From NCBI RefSeq assembly GCF_041260155.1, contig NC_091936.1, positions 41,319,963-41,383,962 of the forward strand: a DNA stretch of 64,000 nucleotides, in the 5' to 3' direction. Below, in pieces: positions 47,029 through 64,000 of the stretch. A model generated the notes under the pieces. It saw nothing but the letters and a program-made list of their open reading frames with translations. It did not search any database and had not been told where the DNA came from. Positions within the stretch are counted from its first letter, which is position 1. The number at the start of each line of letters is the position of its first letter. The DNA is from Ptychodera flava (Eukaryota; Hemichordata; Enteropneusta; Ptychoderidae). Both the position numbers and the translations under genes were made by a program.

Positions 47029-48738
47029 TGCACGTTAGACATTTTAGACACGTTAGGTCCGTACACGTTAGGTTTGCACAATACACGATAGGTTTGCATG
47101 ATTGGCATGATAGAAATTGGAGTCATGTGGAGAACCTAAAATGACATACACGTTAGACATTTTAGACACGTTAGGTCCGTACACGTTAGGTTTGCACGAT
47201 ACACGATAGGTTTGCACGATTGGCATGATAGAAATTGGAGTCATGTGGAGAACCTAAAATGACATACACGTTAGACATTTTAGACACGTTAGGTCCGTAC
47301 ACGTTAGGTTTGCACGATACACGATAGGTTTGCACGATTGGCATGATAGAAATTGGACTCATGTTGAGAACCTAAAATGACATGCACGTTAGACATTTTA
47401 GACACGTTAGGTCCGTACACGTTAGGTCGGCACGATACACGATAGGTTTGCACGATTGGCATGATAGACTTTGACTCATGTTGAGAACCTAAAATGACAT
47501 ACACGTTAGACATTTTAAACACGTTAGGTCCGTACACGTTAGGTCGGCACGATACACGATAGGTTTGCACGATTGGCATGATAGATTTTGACTCATGATG
47601 AGAACCTAAAATGACATACACGTTAGACATTTTAGACACGTCAGGTCCGTACACGTTAGGTATGCACCATACACGATAGGTTTGCACGATTGGCATGATA
47701 GATTTTGACTCATGATGAAAACCTAAAATGACATACACGTTAGACATTTTAGACACGTTAGGTCCGTAGACGTTAGGTTTGCACGATACACGATAGGTTT
47801 GCACGATTGGCATGATAGATTTTGACTCATGATGAAAACCTAAAATGACGTACACGTTAGACATTTTAGACACGTTAGGTCCGTAGACGTTAGGTTTGCA
47901 CGATACACGATAGGTTTGCACGATTGGCATGATAGATTTTGACTTATGATGAAAACCTAAAATGACGTACACGTTAGACATTTTAGACACGTTAGGTCCG
48001 TAGACGTTAGGTTTGCACGATACACGATAGGTTTGCACGATTGGCATGATAGATTTTGACTCATGATGAAAACCTAAAATGACGTACACGTTAGACATTT
48101 TAGACACGTTAGGTCCGTAGACGTTAGGTTTGCACGATACACGATAGGTTTGCACGATTGGCATGATAGATTTTGACTCGTGATGAAAACCTAAAATGAC
48201 ATACACGTTAGACATTTTAGACACGTTAGGTCCGTACAGGTTAGGTCTGCACGATACAAGATTGGCATGATAGAGTTAGACCTTACCGTGTTTGTAGGCC
48301 ATCACGTGACTCTTGAGACATATCGTATAAAGTGCCGACCTAAGATTTACGGAGCTAACGTGTCTAAAATGTCTAACGTGTATGTCATTTTAGGGTCTCC
48401 AGATAAGTTGAATGGTACAGTCATGATATACACGTTATACATTTTAGACACGTTAGGTCCGTACACGTTAGGTTTGCACCATACACGATAGGGTTGCACG
48501 ATTGGCATGATAGATTTTGACTCATGATGAAAACCTAAAATGACATGCACGTTAGACATTTTAGACACGTTAGGTCCGTACACGTTAGGTTTGCACGATA
48601 CACGATAGGTTTGCACGATTGGCATAATAGACTTTGACTCATGTTGAGAACCTAAAATGACATACACGTTAGACATTTTAGACACGTTAGGTCCGTACAC
48701 GTTAGGCGTGCACGATACACGATAGGTTTGCACGAGTG
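47029..48738. repeat. 117-bp satellite array, about 13 units, with an inverted unit
   Basis: The unit contains CACGTTAGACATTTTAGACA, CGTTAGGTCCGTACACGTTA, GCACGATACACGATAGGTTT and GGCATGATAGATTTTGACTC. Units repeat every 117 bp from 47029 to about 48245. A 150-bp interruption at about 48250-48400 includes part of a unit in the opposite orientation (TGTCTAAAATGTCTAACGTG), then normal units resume to 48738. Sub-repeats of ACACGTTAGGT make up much of the unit. Since 117 = 3 x 39, the minus strand stays open for 306 codons; this is not evidence of a gene. Confidence 0.95.
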
Positions 48739-48739
48739 G

Positions 48740-51658
48740 CTTTTTTGGTCACGTTAGTTCCGACCTAACATGTCAAACATGCACTACTAAAATGTAAAAA
48801 TGTCTAAAATGAAAAAATCCCGACTTCTGGCCATGGATGGATTTTGAAAAATTTCTACTATCGGCCTCTTGTTACTCCTAGCTCCAACCCCACCAGGAAA
48901 ACCGCCACTAGTCCTCTTTCCAACGACAAAAGCTCCTTTTCGCAAAGCCCGCAAGCCACGGAATCACGTCTCTTACTAAGGAGTGAGCGAAGAGAGTAAT
49001 TTCTTAGACCTTTCATCTGATGAGTAAAAAAATTGCACTACCACCCAGACGCTAATGCGAAGAGAAAAAATTTAAACCGCTTGTGAACAGCTTTATGATG
49101 TGAATAACTTTGTTTACTGCCCTCAATTGCTTTCTCAATGTGTAAGCTTACCTGCGGGGTCGTGGCGGGAATACTGCTAGTTTTCAAGTATAGGATAAAG
49201 CCCGAGTACGAGGGCTCTTCTCGTACATAAAGTCCAACCCAACGATAAAATGTCGAGGCCGCAGGCCGAGACATTTTATCGTAGGGTTGGACTTTATATA
49301 CCAGAAGAGCCCGAGTACGAGGGTTTTATCCGACTTAAAAACTATCGCCCCTAACTGATATATTTTCGTTTTCAATGTGTTTACGTCAACCGTCCCCTTT
49401 GTCAATGTAACATGTTTAGGATATGAATTAAACCTTTTATTTGTGAAATAGCTTCTAATGTAATGGAACATCCTATAAATGTCCTAGGGCACATCATATA
49501 AATGCCCTAGGGCACAGCAGATTTTGTGTTGCAGCTGGTTTCCGCTGTGTTACCAAATTTGAATATTAAAACGTACCAGATGTCTACAGAATATGACATG
49601 TTCACTTTTGATAGGACAGTAGTATACTACGGCGCTGTCATTCGTTTCTGGAATTTTATGACCAAGGCTTAACGAGTAAATAAAACACCCTGAATTGAGC
49701 ACTCTGATTGGTCAATCAACAGTGGATAGTTTTTAAAGACATTTAAACGTTTAGATAGGCGCCCTCATCTTTATGATGTGAAATCTAACGTGCACCTGTG
49801 GGGTCGTGGCGGTATTACCTCCAAAATGTTTAGATAGGCGACATCATTAACTTATTTTTCTAATGTTTAAAATATCGCAGTGAAACACAGATACTGGAAT
49901 GGAAAACACAGGCAATTACGTCCGGCAATCGTTCTGTAACGATGTTCTTTATTTGCTTATATTGAAAAAATCCAGGATCGAAGGATACAATCGAACAGCT
50001 TTCTCTATATAACATTCATAGCTACCCCCTCACAATATTCAAAAATCCCCTCCTCTTTTGTCCTCCTCTCTACTAATACTTCAATTCTTAAACTCCCCTG
50101 GTCCTTGCCAGGCATATTGAAAAGTTCAAACCGCCCTCTCCCGGGTATAAAAGCTTCCAGCTGTCCTCTCCCAGCTCTGATTTTGACCTTCCTAAGTGAA
50201 CCACTACGGTTTACCATTTTGACCTTCCTAAGTGAACCCTCATAGATGACGAATACCCCGTTTACCGCCTGAACAAATGAATAAAATTCATGTCCATTAA
50301 TGATAAAAATACTTGCCCATCTTTTCTTCTCCCTCTGAGTAAAAAAAGAAAAACATGCCCGCCCACAAAAATAATTAGAATATTTATCAAAATGTTAAGG
50401 CGACTATCGCCTTGAACTTAGATAAACTTTAAACCATAAGCAGTCAGCATATTCTACGCAGCATATTTTCCCCAATATTAAAACTTTGCATTTTTATTAG
50501 ACTGACAAACCGTCGCTTGGCTTTTCTTGGCAACAATTACTGGCTGGCCAAGTGGCCAAGGCGCGTTCACCGCATGATCTACATGATCTACGCAACAGCC
50601 TACCACTTAGCGTGACAGTCTGCTGAAGTTTATTCCTTCAATTTATTGTTTTGATATTTATGTGCCCACAGAATTGGAACAAGTCTACCGCTTCCAAAGT
50701 ATTGTAATTTTTCTTTTCGATTTGTGACACTTTTTTTACGGAACGATCAAGTAAGTCGCAACTCAGGCCGCATGTAAAAAGTGAACTCTCTAGATGTCTA
50801 TGTGGGTGCATGGGTTGGGTATCTTGTACATTTGTATGACCTGTCTACATGACCGCTCAATTTTTAAAACATGGTGGTGAGATATTTCAACTATGGAAAT
50901 CATAAATAATAGATGAAATTGGCGTCGCTGACCTTAAGGTTGTCATAAATACTCAATAATTGCTGACCTGACGATGGTTTATGGCTGCGTACTGGAGTGT
51001 TTTGACCTGTGTACGGCCTACTACGAGGGTAACAAGATTGTTCCATCAGCTCATGATCAGAAATCAAAGCCGTAGAGGTGACAATAGCTTCACTCCTCAA
51101 ACAGAGCATAACTTCATTGTTGTCAAAAAGACTGGGCATGAGATGTTGCGTGTTACTGTGTATATACTGTGCAGAAATTAGGAGCAATCGTTAACGCGTT
51201 ATTTGATGCTACAGTACTTGCATTAGGATACCGCAGTTTACCCACAGATACTTGCGGGTATTTTCATCAAAGTTACACCGAAATTTATTTCAAATTTATG
51301 CGCACAAAATTTGGGCTTTTTAAGTTATTTAATAAATGAGTGTGTTGCTTTTATTAAAAATTTAATAGAGGGTCGTTGATTTATATGGAACGCTTTAAAT
51401 TAGAAAAAATGATGTTTATATCATATAGGACAAACAATGACTAATTGTCTCCATTGTCTAGGCATATTAATAATGTGCTCATTGAGACTCCATGGGTGTC
51501 TTTCCAATTTTTGATGAAAAATCAGCTACATTGTTTTCCAGTACATGGAATTTGTGGAACCCGCTTTTTTGGATGATTAGAAACACGTATATCATTCTTT
51601 TCATACTGCTATGTTTGATCCATCATAGCAGATTTTTTAACAAATCAGGGTAGTCTTA
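48740..51658. other. intergenic, no gene supported
   Basis: It contains the foldback element at 49193-49331. Also seen are two similar stretches, (A/G)CCTG(C/T)GGGGTCGTGGCGG at about 49151 and 49795, and a 23-bp direct duplication, GGTTCACTTAGGAAGGTCAA (minus strand), near 50180-50240. A 70-codon minus-strand frame (50005-50217) is unrecognised. No RNA genes seen. Confidence 0.45.
49193..49331. repeat. 139-bp foldback repeat
   Basis: The left arm GGATAAAGCCCGAGTACGAG+GGCTCTTCT and the right arm AGAAGAGCCCGAGTACGAGG+GTTTTATCC pair. The inner part, AAAGTCCAACCCAACGATAA+AATGTC, pairs with its inverse up to a GGCCGCAGGCC centre. Arms of about 65 bp with few mismatches; MITE-like. Confidence 0.85.
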
Positions 51659-51668
51659 GTCACATGAC
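51659..51668. promoter_or_regulatory. palindromic E-box GTCACATGAC upstream of gene B
   Basis: The reverse complement of the GTCATGTGAC (M-box type) site before gene C, and one step from GTCACGTGAC before gene A. It ends 79 bp before the preferred gene B start codon at 51747. Confidence 0.4.
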
Positions 51669-51722
51669 TTTTTGAAGGGTTGCTCGTTCTCCACAACTAC
51701 GTGTAAGTGATGAGCGAGTCGG

Positions 51723-54700
51723 ATGAGAAGTACCATACAAGACGAGATGACTTTGTTCCCCATGTCCACAAAGATCATTCTTCTACCAGGTTTTCTCTGT
51801 CAGATAGTGAAGGTAAGGTCAAAAGTTATGTTGCTATCGACAATGTAAATCGTAAAGCGCTTAGTCTTCCGCTAAATTCAATCTCTTCATATGCTACAAG
51901 ATCGCTGCTCCCAAGGAACATGCCCGGTCAATGATCAAGATGATGGCGTACGTTGAAAATGCCGGCCTGTCTTAACTTTTACCACGAGCATCTCTGTGCA
52001 GAATCTCAGGGACTGCGTTACCATCTTACGCCTCTGGGAAGTTCAAATGACACTAATGCACCTCGACATTTGATACTTGGAATATCGAACGATGTTTTAA
52101 TAATTCCAGCTTATTGACTGACGATGAATGCACTACTGCAGAACAGGAAATGTGATCGATATTAAGGTTCCCACAGCAATTAAATATCACAAAGATTAAA
52201 AACTTTTCCAAACTCTTGGTGTATTTTCATTAAACTAAATTAATCCGTTGATCCTAGAAGAATTATAAGAATATTTGCAAGGCATGTTCATTCATTATTT
52301 CTGTTCAATATCACCTATACCCATTCATAAATAAAATAAACATCATGCTAATGTCTTGAATTCGCTGTCTCGCCTGCAAGGTTTCTGATGATCGTATCAT
52401 ATTTAACGTCAACAAGCTTACAACATCGGTGTCACTTAATTTTTCGCATAGCTAAAATTACATTATATTGTTGTCATTACCAATTTGCATGCACCCGCAT
52501 ATAATTTGTGACTTGCTTTTCGACAGGTACATACCCAACAGTGCATCGGGACTGGGTAAGTATTCTTTTCAACGACATGGCGTGATACAAATCTACCCGA
52601 TATTTTTAGTGAGCTACTTTTGCTGTATATCTTACAGGGATCGGTGACACACTTTACCTGCACGCTTGTACAGGCTGTAGAGAAACTGAATACTTGGTAT
52701 TTATTGTCTACAAGACGGGAGCAGAAATAATGGTTGAGACGCAGGAACAATATTGAAATTATAGGCTAGCTCGTAAATCCAAAGTTACCCTCAATTTGCA
52801 CTAATGTCGTTGGTTGAGACGCAGGAACAATATTGAAATTATAGGCTAGCTCGTAAATCCAAAGTTACCCTCAATTTGCACTAATGTCGTGTAATGGAAT
52901 GGTGCTTTGTTGTGAATAGATCTTTTATCTAACACTAAATACAGGTGCATGTACTTCAGTTTTTGAATAAGGATAGGAAATCACCGGCTTGCGCTAGGCT
53001 TGATCGCTGAATTTTCAATATTATTACAATTTTTGCTTAACAATTCCAGGTGTGACGATTCCAATCAGGAAGAAGTGGAAACTACTTCATGGCAGATACC
53101 GTGAGTTCATTTTCTGCAATTCCTTCTCACAAAATTCGAGATCGACCCTGTCACCGACAAATATGCGTCGGAAAATATTCCATGCTGCGTTCATTAATTC
53201 CTATGTCCTGTTGGAAAATACTGTGAGCAAAATCGGTCTGAGCTGTCGTCTGGAGTAAGCTAAGACGTAGTAAGACCTTTGCACATGCCTACGAGGCTGC
53301 ACCGACAGAGACCTGTCAATGCCTTTATGGACACATATGCATAATATCTACCTTTTGTGTTGCTATTCTATGCACAGAAATTCATTGTTTGTAGGTACAT
53401 GTGACATTTTTCATAGCAAAAGACTTCTGACCAGTGACTACCACGAATTTAATTTCCAAGTCATTATTTTGGATGATACTGACCTCAGCCATCAGAAAGG
53501 TTGGTTGTTTCTATGTGCAGCAAATGCATGTTCATTGTTGTCAATCACTTGAATATACCTGATTGACTTTCTGTTTTGAATTTTATCTGACTTTCAAGAA
53601 TTGTTTCAAAGTTGAATTTCACCATATCATCATTTGGTTGGCCAGGGACCATTTAGGCAGTTGAATTTTTATCAGAGATAAAAACATCGCTCGTCAGTAA
53701 ACGCACGTCATTAAACGCACTCAATGCTTAAAAACGATTTGCAATAGGATACTATACATTAATTTCACAAAATTACAACATCTCCTAAAGGTAAATGTTG
53801 AACGAAAATACAGTCAACATAAGAGGCCTTTTGATGCAATACGATCACACCAGTATTTTCCCGGTCAGTGAAGATTTCCTCCAATATCAAGTTTGAAATG
53901 TTTCACATTTTTCATTGTCTGGGTTACAGGGTTATCTGCGCAACAGCCGCTGCCATTGCAATTGTCGCCGCTTTGGTCGTCGCCGTTGCCGTATTCCTTT
54001 GTAAACGGCGACAGAAGTCCGTCGAACCAGCGACTCATGAGAAACCTACGGAGCTAAGTTCCTCGTACGGAACATTCAACAGCGATGAAACCGAAGAGGG
54101 TGATTCTCAAAAGCCCGATTCAACTCAGACATCGACGGGTGAACCAGAAGATTCAGCTAACATTGGCCAATCGGAGCTTGCTAGCGATCTAACCGTTACT
54201 CTGGAGGACGAAACTGTTGCCAGGGCGATTGCGGACGCTGGAAATGGGCGAGGTCGGAGCGAGCAACGGCCCTTTGTGCGTGGTAGAGTCGACTCAGATC
54301 AGAAACAAAGCGACAAGAATAAAATGCATCGCGGTGAAGGTCCAAATATGGAAGATGTGAAGGCAGCTCCCAAGCTGCATCCTCGACCGCTTATCCATCA
54401 GCGTCGTAGCCGTTGGCAAGCCGCTGCTGCTGTCGAACGTCCTCCGGGTACGAAAGCTGTGTACATGCCGCCTTCGATAGACAGACAGTACGGAGTTACT
54501 GTGTTCTTGGCCAAGACGCCAGAGGAAATGGAAACTGAACGTGTCGCCATTTCCAAGACGGACAGAGCTCAACAAGCCGCCGTTCGTTCAGAGACGGACC
54601 GAGTACGTCAAGCCGCTGCCCGTTTTGAAGCAGACATCGAGCGTCAAGCTGCTTCAGCAGCAGCTACTGCCGCCCCTTCCAAGGGTGTACCTACAATAGC

Positions 54701-54869
54701 ACCACAAGAAGCGAGGGAGAGATTCCAACGACCACGGTTGCGGAAACCAACTACAGAGCCTGTCAAAAAAGAAACCAAGGAAGAGGACTGGAAGAAGGAT
54801 GGGAAAGGGAGGAAAAGATACGAGGATAAATTTGTGCAAACTGATTCGTCCGATAATGAAGAAGAATAA
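51723..54869 (+). CDS. gene B: paralogue of gene A, single-pass membrane protein, four exons
   Basis: Exons: 51723-51812 (AAG|GTAAGG, phase 0 end), 52527-52555 (phase 2), 53050-53100 (phase 2) and 53930-54869. Translation may start at 51723 (369 residues) or 51747 (361 residues); the latter gives a signal peptide of the length seen in genes A and C (MTLFPMSTKIILLPGFLCQI). The ectodomain is only about 26 residues (VHTQQCIGTGCDDSNQEEVE..). The membrane helix ATAAAIAIVAALVVAVAVFL is followed by the stop-transfer KRR. The tail carries TQT at 114, QYGVTVFLAK at 235, Ala-rich repeats (AAVRSETDRVRQAAARFEAD) that look helical, KPTT at 321 and FVQTDSS at 349-355 (numbering from 51747). The order YGxTVxL, KPTT, VQT equals that of gene A. 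No known family recognised. A polyadenylation signal AATAAA is at 55572. Confidence 0.75.
52731..52890 (+). repeat. exact 80-bp tandem duplication in intron 2 of gene B
   Basis: The 80 bases from TGGTTGAGACGCAGGAACAA to TTTGCACTAATGTCGT occur at 52731-52810 and again, without any difference that I can see, at 52811-52890. It is either a very recent duplication, possibly polymorphic, or an assembly artefact. Confidence 0.95.
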
Positions 54870-56320
54870 TAAACGACAATTATTGAAATGTAAAAAACTA
54901 TAAATAGACAATTAAAATTTAATTCAGCTTTAGTTCCGAACAGGACGGTTTATAATGCAGTTGAATACTGGGGTTTATGTCATGACTCACCTTTACAACT
55001 TAAAGCTACTGAATTTCAATAAGTCAGTGTTCCTCAGGAAATATATTCTTTACTTTAATTTACGATCAGCATAACTTTTACACCGAGAGTGCAAAATCGA
55101 CGTAGGATAAAATAAATGACATGTAAAGTCCAAAATCTCCCGCGATTTTATATCTCTGACTCACTGCTGTCTGATTTCTTAGCCTGCATTTTTGACAATG
55201 CTATCATTTATACGACGATGAACACATTTCGATGGCGGTCGCATTTCCATCATTAACCAAACCGAGGTCTATCTGCCGTGACAACGCCTCGCCTATAAGC
55301 ATTTTACATCCGGGTACCTCGACGCAACTCTTTCACTTTCGTTTTTATTGTCGAGGATGCATGCAAGCCAGGTCACTCGATGACGCAGCAATGAAACGGA
55401 CGGGATGTACAGAAGTAATATATTGAACTTAAGAGCATGGTATTTATATAGTTGATAATCTCTTACAGTTGATTGGTCTTATATAGTTGAATGATGATCA
55501 TTGAATTTTACAGTGTTTTTTATACCACTGACGATTTTATACGTTTTATTGAAGACAAATCGATCCGGATCAATAAAGAGAACAAATATCTAAAACTGGT
55601 GAGGAGGCTAAAAGGTTGTCAGTCTGTTTGTTTCAAAACTCATAATGTATGAAGAATACAGACTCCATGAACAACCGACAAGATGTGGTGGTCATTGCAA
55701 AGTGACCCCGATTTAACATCAGACTTGTGTGCCTTACTGTACCGCTTACCTATGCGTTGATCGGTCAGCAAGGTTGTTAATAAATTATCAATACTTGCCT
55801 AAATAAACAACATCGGTGAATGTAAGGTCCAGGTCGATTGATCAAATTATTGTTGACCAAGGTACAAAGCCGTCAGATGGACTATCAATTTTGGCGGACT
55901 GACGGAATTTGAATCATGGATGGACGTGCGATTTTCTGAGTGTCGGAAAGCACGTAGTGTTTTTCACCCTTTTTTCATTCACCCTTTTTTCACTCACCAC
56001 CACCATCACCGAGATTAATTGATAACGATGGACCTTCACATAAATCTGTAAATAATGTTTTATGGTTGTCAAATTGAAGGCTGCGTTGACATCAAGAATA
56101 TATACAGCACCCATATATAAAATGTCTCGTGGTAAAATATTGTAAATTCACATAGTTGCTCAAAATTTTCAAAGTAGCATTTGTGAATTTTGCGTCTAGA
56201 TTGCAGACAAACAGATTACTTCATTATTATAGAGGAAAAGGGAAAATAACCTTGCATCGTAATAGCGATAAATCTAGACTCATTTACGCAATGAGTCGAG
56301 TTGCATTGACAAGCTACGCC
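54870..56320. other. 3' flank of gene B and spacer before gene C, no gene seen
   Basis: AT-rich, with the likely gene B polyadenylation signal at 55572-55577 and a (CACCAC) stretch near 55998. No other supported feature. Confidence 0.5.
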
Positions 56321-56338
56321 GTCATGTGACTATATAAG
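56321..56338 (+). promoter_or_regulatory. gene C core promoter: E-box GTCATGTGAC abutting TATATAAG
   Basis: The E-box at 56321-56330 is directly followed by a TATA box at 56331-56338. A start of transcription about 25-30 bp further on (near 56360) would leave a short 5' UTR before the ATG at 56422. GTCATGTGAC is the M-box form bound by MITF/TFE factors. Confidence 0.5.
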
Positions 56339-56421
56339 ACGTACGACCCTATGAATCGATCTGGTTGGGGACAAAGGTTATCCCGGGTCACCTTTGTATA
56401 GTATGTGTGTTGGAGGGAACC

Positions 56422-62038
<5,617 letters not shown>

Positions 62039-62751
62039 CTCTAAAAATTGATTGTTAAAAACCGTGAACAATGTAAACAAAACAATACATGAACCGATGA
62101 ATGCCCATGTGATCGCCATTATGTGCCAGAAATGACACTTAATTATCTCAGGTATCAACGAGAAGAAGCCAAGTAACATGAAATATCCTACTTCTAAACT
62201 GGTTCATTGCAGATTAAGTTACATCAATATACTCCTTTAGACTTTGCGTCGACCAATACAGGTCCGCAAATATATAACCAAAGACTTACATAGATCCGTG
62301 TACACTTCGCAGTTACTGATTGATTCATGATCAAAATATTTATTCAGATGGGTTAAGGTATTGTTCCATCCCTATCAGTTGACTCCGGATCCCGGGCTCT
62401 GGATTCTACACGAACATTCCTTCAAATTGACGGGGTTTACATTTGCAAACTTTCACATTTTGTCTGATGGTTTAACATTGTAAAAATTACTTGCCAGTCA
62501 AACAGTATGCAATGTCTCATTTTCAGAGTGCTACATGATGCATGTTTATTAAATGTCAACTGCGTCTTTTAGATGAAAAATTACAAACCGCATATAGTCG
62601 ACGTCGGCTCTATTTTTGCGGTGATTTCGTCGGGGACTAACATTCAATCCCGCACATTTAGATAAACAAGAGCAAAATGTTTAAGCAAAGTTGAAATTCA
62701 GAGCAATATTCGCCAATGTATCCATGCGTTCAACAGAATATTATATATAAG

Positions 62752-62813
<62 letters not shown>

Positions 62814-64000
62814 CACACATATATATATGCTCCAAGCTCAGACAACAATACCGGTATACATATGAACTGATCGATCGGAATGTTAATAGGGTTTTAGGGT
62901 CAGAATCGGGCCATATAAAATGTTGATTGTGATTTGAGCGCAGACAGGTGCGCAGTTCTCTACTGATTACGAATACCACTTTTCAAGTTTGGCATCAGCC
63001 TCGTTGTCATGGAGTGAACTGCCTAACATGTGACCGGCGATATCGCTATCCGGGATATGCTCGTATTGTACATGTTACCTGCCCACCTTGAGTTTCCACA
63101 GAAATATAAGCGTTCAGCAATCTTGCTAAACAGGCTTTACAAGAATACACGTGGCATTTAGCAGCTCAAAAAAACACTTTTATGTCAAAATCTGAGATGC
63201 CCTATAAGTTCCGTTACTATATCCACGTAACCTAAATTATGCAGTAAACTCAGTACAATCAAAGTAAAATTATTGTACAATATCAAAAGACTAGTCAACA
63301 ACGCTGTATAGTAACCATACTCGATAAAAATTCTTATATAAGGTGCTAAAAGTCTGAATCTTTTTTACCGAAATTTCTTGACTCAGTTTTATGGATGTAA
63401 TTCCTAATGCATTCAACATTTACTCGCTCTCTGTATACACGATTTTTTCTAATACCTTTTATAAATACCGAATGTAGGGTAGAATTTTTCTAATGCTGAT
63501 TTATTGATATGTTGCAAACTGTCTTGTCATGTTGACAATCGTACAAAGTGGTATATTTTTAGCGCTCATGTATGATTTTTTTGTAAATAATTGTGGTGTA
63601 TTTTGTATATGATTGCATGTTGATGGATAGAGCTGGTGTTTTAGCATTTTTAAAGTGGCCTTATAATGAAACTAAATTTTTGGATGTCTTTGTCACAGTT
63701 GAGAGGAATATATCCTTTATAGAAATCCGTCATTGTTGTCATCGTCATAACTACGATATGATTGTGATCATCGTCGTCATTCTCACTCGGTTATCATCAT
63801 CGTCATTATTATTATTATCATGATCATCATCATTATCGATGTAATCGACAAGAAGAACTCAAATATACTCGGTATCAAGAAGCGGTAGGAAGATTCAAAT
63901 GTGAAGAAAAATTGTTGCCCATTGACGTGTATATATCCGTAAAATAGCCTTGATAACATTGTTCAACATGAAAGAAAAGAAAAATTAAGACTTCTGCCCA
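62039..64000. other. 3' flank of gene C, no further gene seen
   Basis: AT-rich. It contains a (TA)n tract at about 62755-62808 and a (TCATCG/TTATTA)n-like tract at about 63733-63840. No coding region or RNA gene is supported up to the window end. Confidence 0.5.
62755..62808. repeat. (TA)n microsatellite
   Basis: About 54 bp of TA dinucleotide downstream of gene C. Confidence 0.95.

Noticed and set aside
47304-48224. 306-codon minus-strand frame encoding 39-residue repeats
   Set aside because: It is the translation of the 117-bp satellite. The period divisible by three keeps it open, and the array is interrupted and inverted without regard to frame.
50005-50217. 70-codon minus-strand frame MVNRSGSLRKVKIRAGRGQL...
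   Set aside because: The composition is plausible, but its start lies in a short direct duplication and no splice or promoter context supports it. Unrecognised and too short to list as a gene.
51707-51934. 75-codon frame starting MSESDEKYHTRRDD at the gene B first exon
   Set aside because: It overlaps the signal-peptide exon in another frame. Its end phase at the 51813 donor (phase 1) does not fit the 52527 exon, whereas the frame from 51747 fits in phase 0 and gives a hydrophobic leader.

Overview
The window is eukaryotic, almost certainly from a metazoan. Genes are split by GT..AG introns, the DNA is AT-rich, microsatellites and foldback elements are frequent, and one gene is a clear HSD17B14-type short-chain dehydrogenase. 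Repeat content and gene style fit a marine invertebrate (hemichordate, lancelet or similar), but the sequence alone does not fix the species.

Layout. 1-4702: the 5' part of a piggyBac DNA transposon on the minus strand. It has a transposase gene with three frame changes and a very long subterminal region, and ends at a TTAA. 4707-7390: intergenic DNA with a 233-bp TTAA-flanked MITE. 7398-8750: a candidate, unrecognised gene on the minus strand. 9698-19820: a complete nine-exon HSD17B14-like gene, with a 31-bp minisatellite and two copies of a dispersed repeat in intron 5. 20942-30000: no host gene that I can support, but many mobile elements: a long hairpin, a TA-flanked element, a TAA-flanked element, and a solo LTR nested in the latter.

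30449-62038: three consecutive plus-strand genes, here called A, B and C, which are the most interesting content. Each has an exon of about 69 bp encoding a signal peptide (phase 0 end), a 26-29 bp exon (phase 2 end), one or two short exons starting with a Cys codon (phase 2 ends), and one large last exon. The last exon starts with the transmembrane helix and encodes a long disordered cytoplasmic tail. Gene C has two CxxxxYCCxxxxCC-type modules, one per exon, and a WYYEWWAW sequence before the membrane helix, as in WBP1/VOPP1/Shisa-like (STMC6) adaptors. A and B have almost lost the ectodomain cysteines but share collinear tail motifs (YGxTVxL, KPTT, VQT). A palindromic E-box of the MiT/TFE type lies 70-95 bp upstream of each likely start codon. 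I infer a local array of paralogous single-pass membrane adaptors, possibly endolysosomal.

Between genes A and B (37.6-51.6 kb) I see no supported gene. That stretch holds a 905-bp TTA-flanked element, a 3.1-kb TTAA-flanked element with a 749-bp TAA-flanked element inside it, two long foldback elements, and a 117-bp satellite whose period keeps a 306-codon frame open by arithmetic. No rRNA, tRNA or CRISPR was seen.
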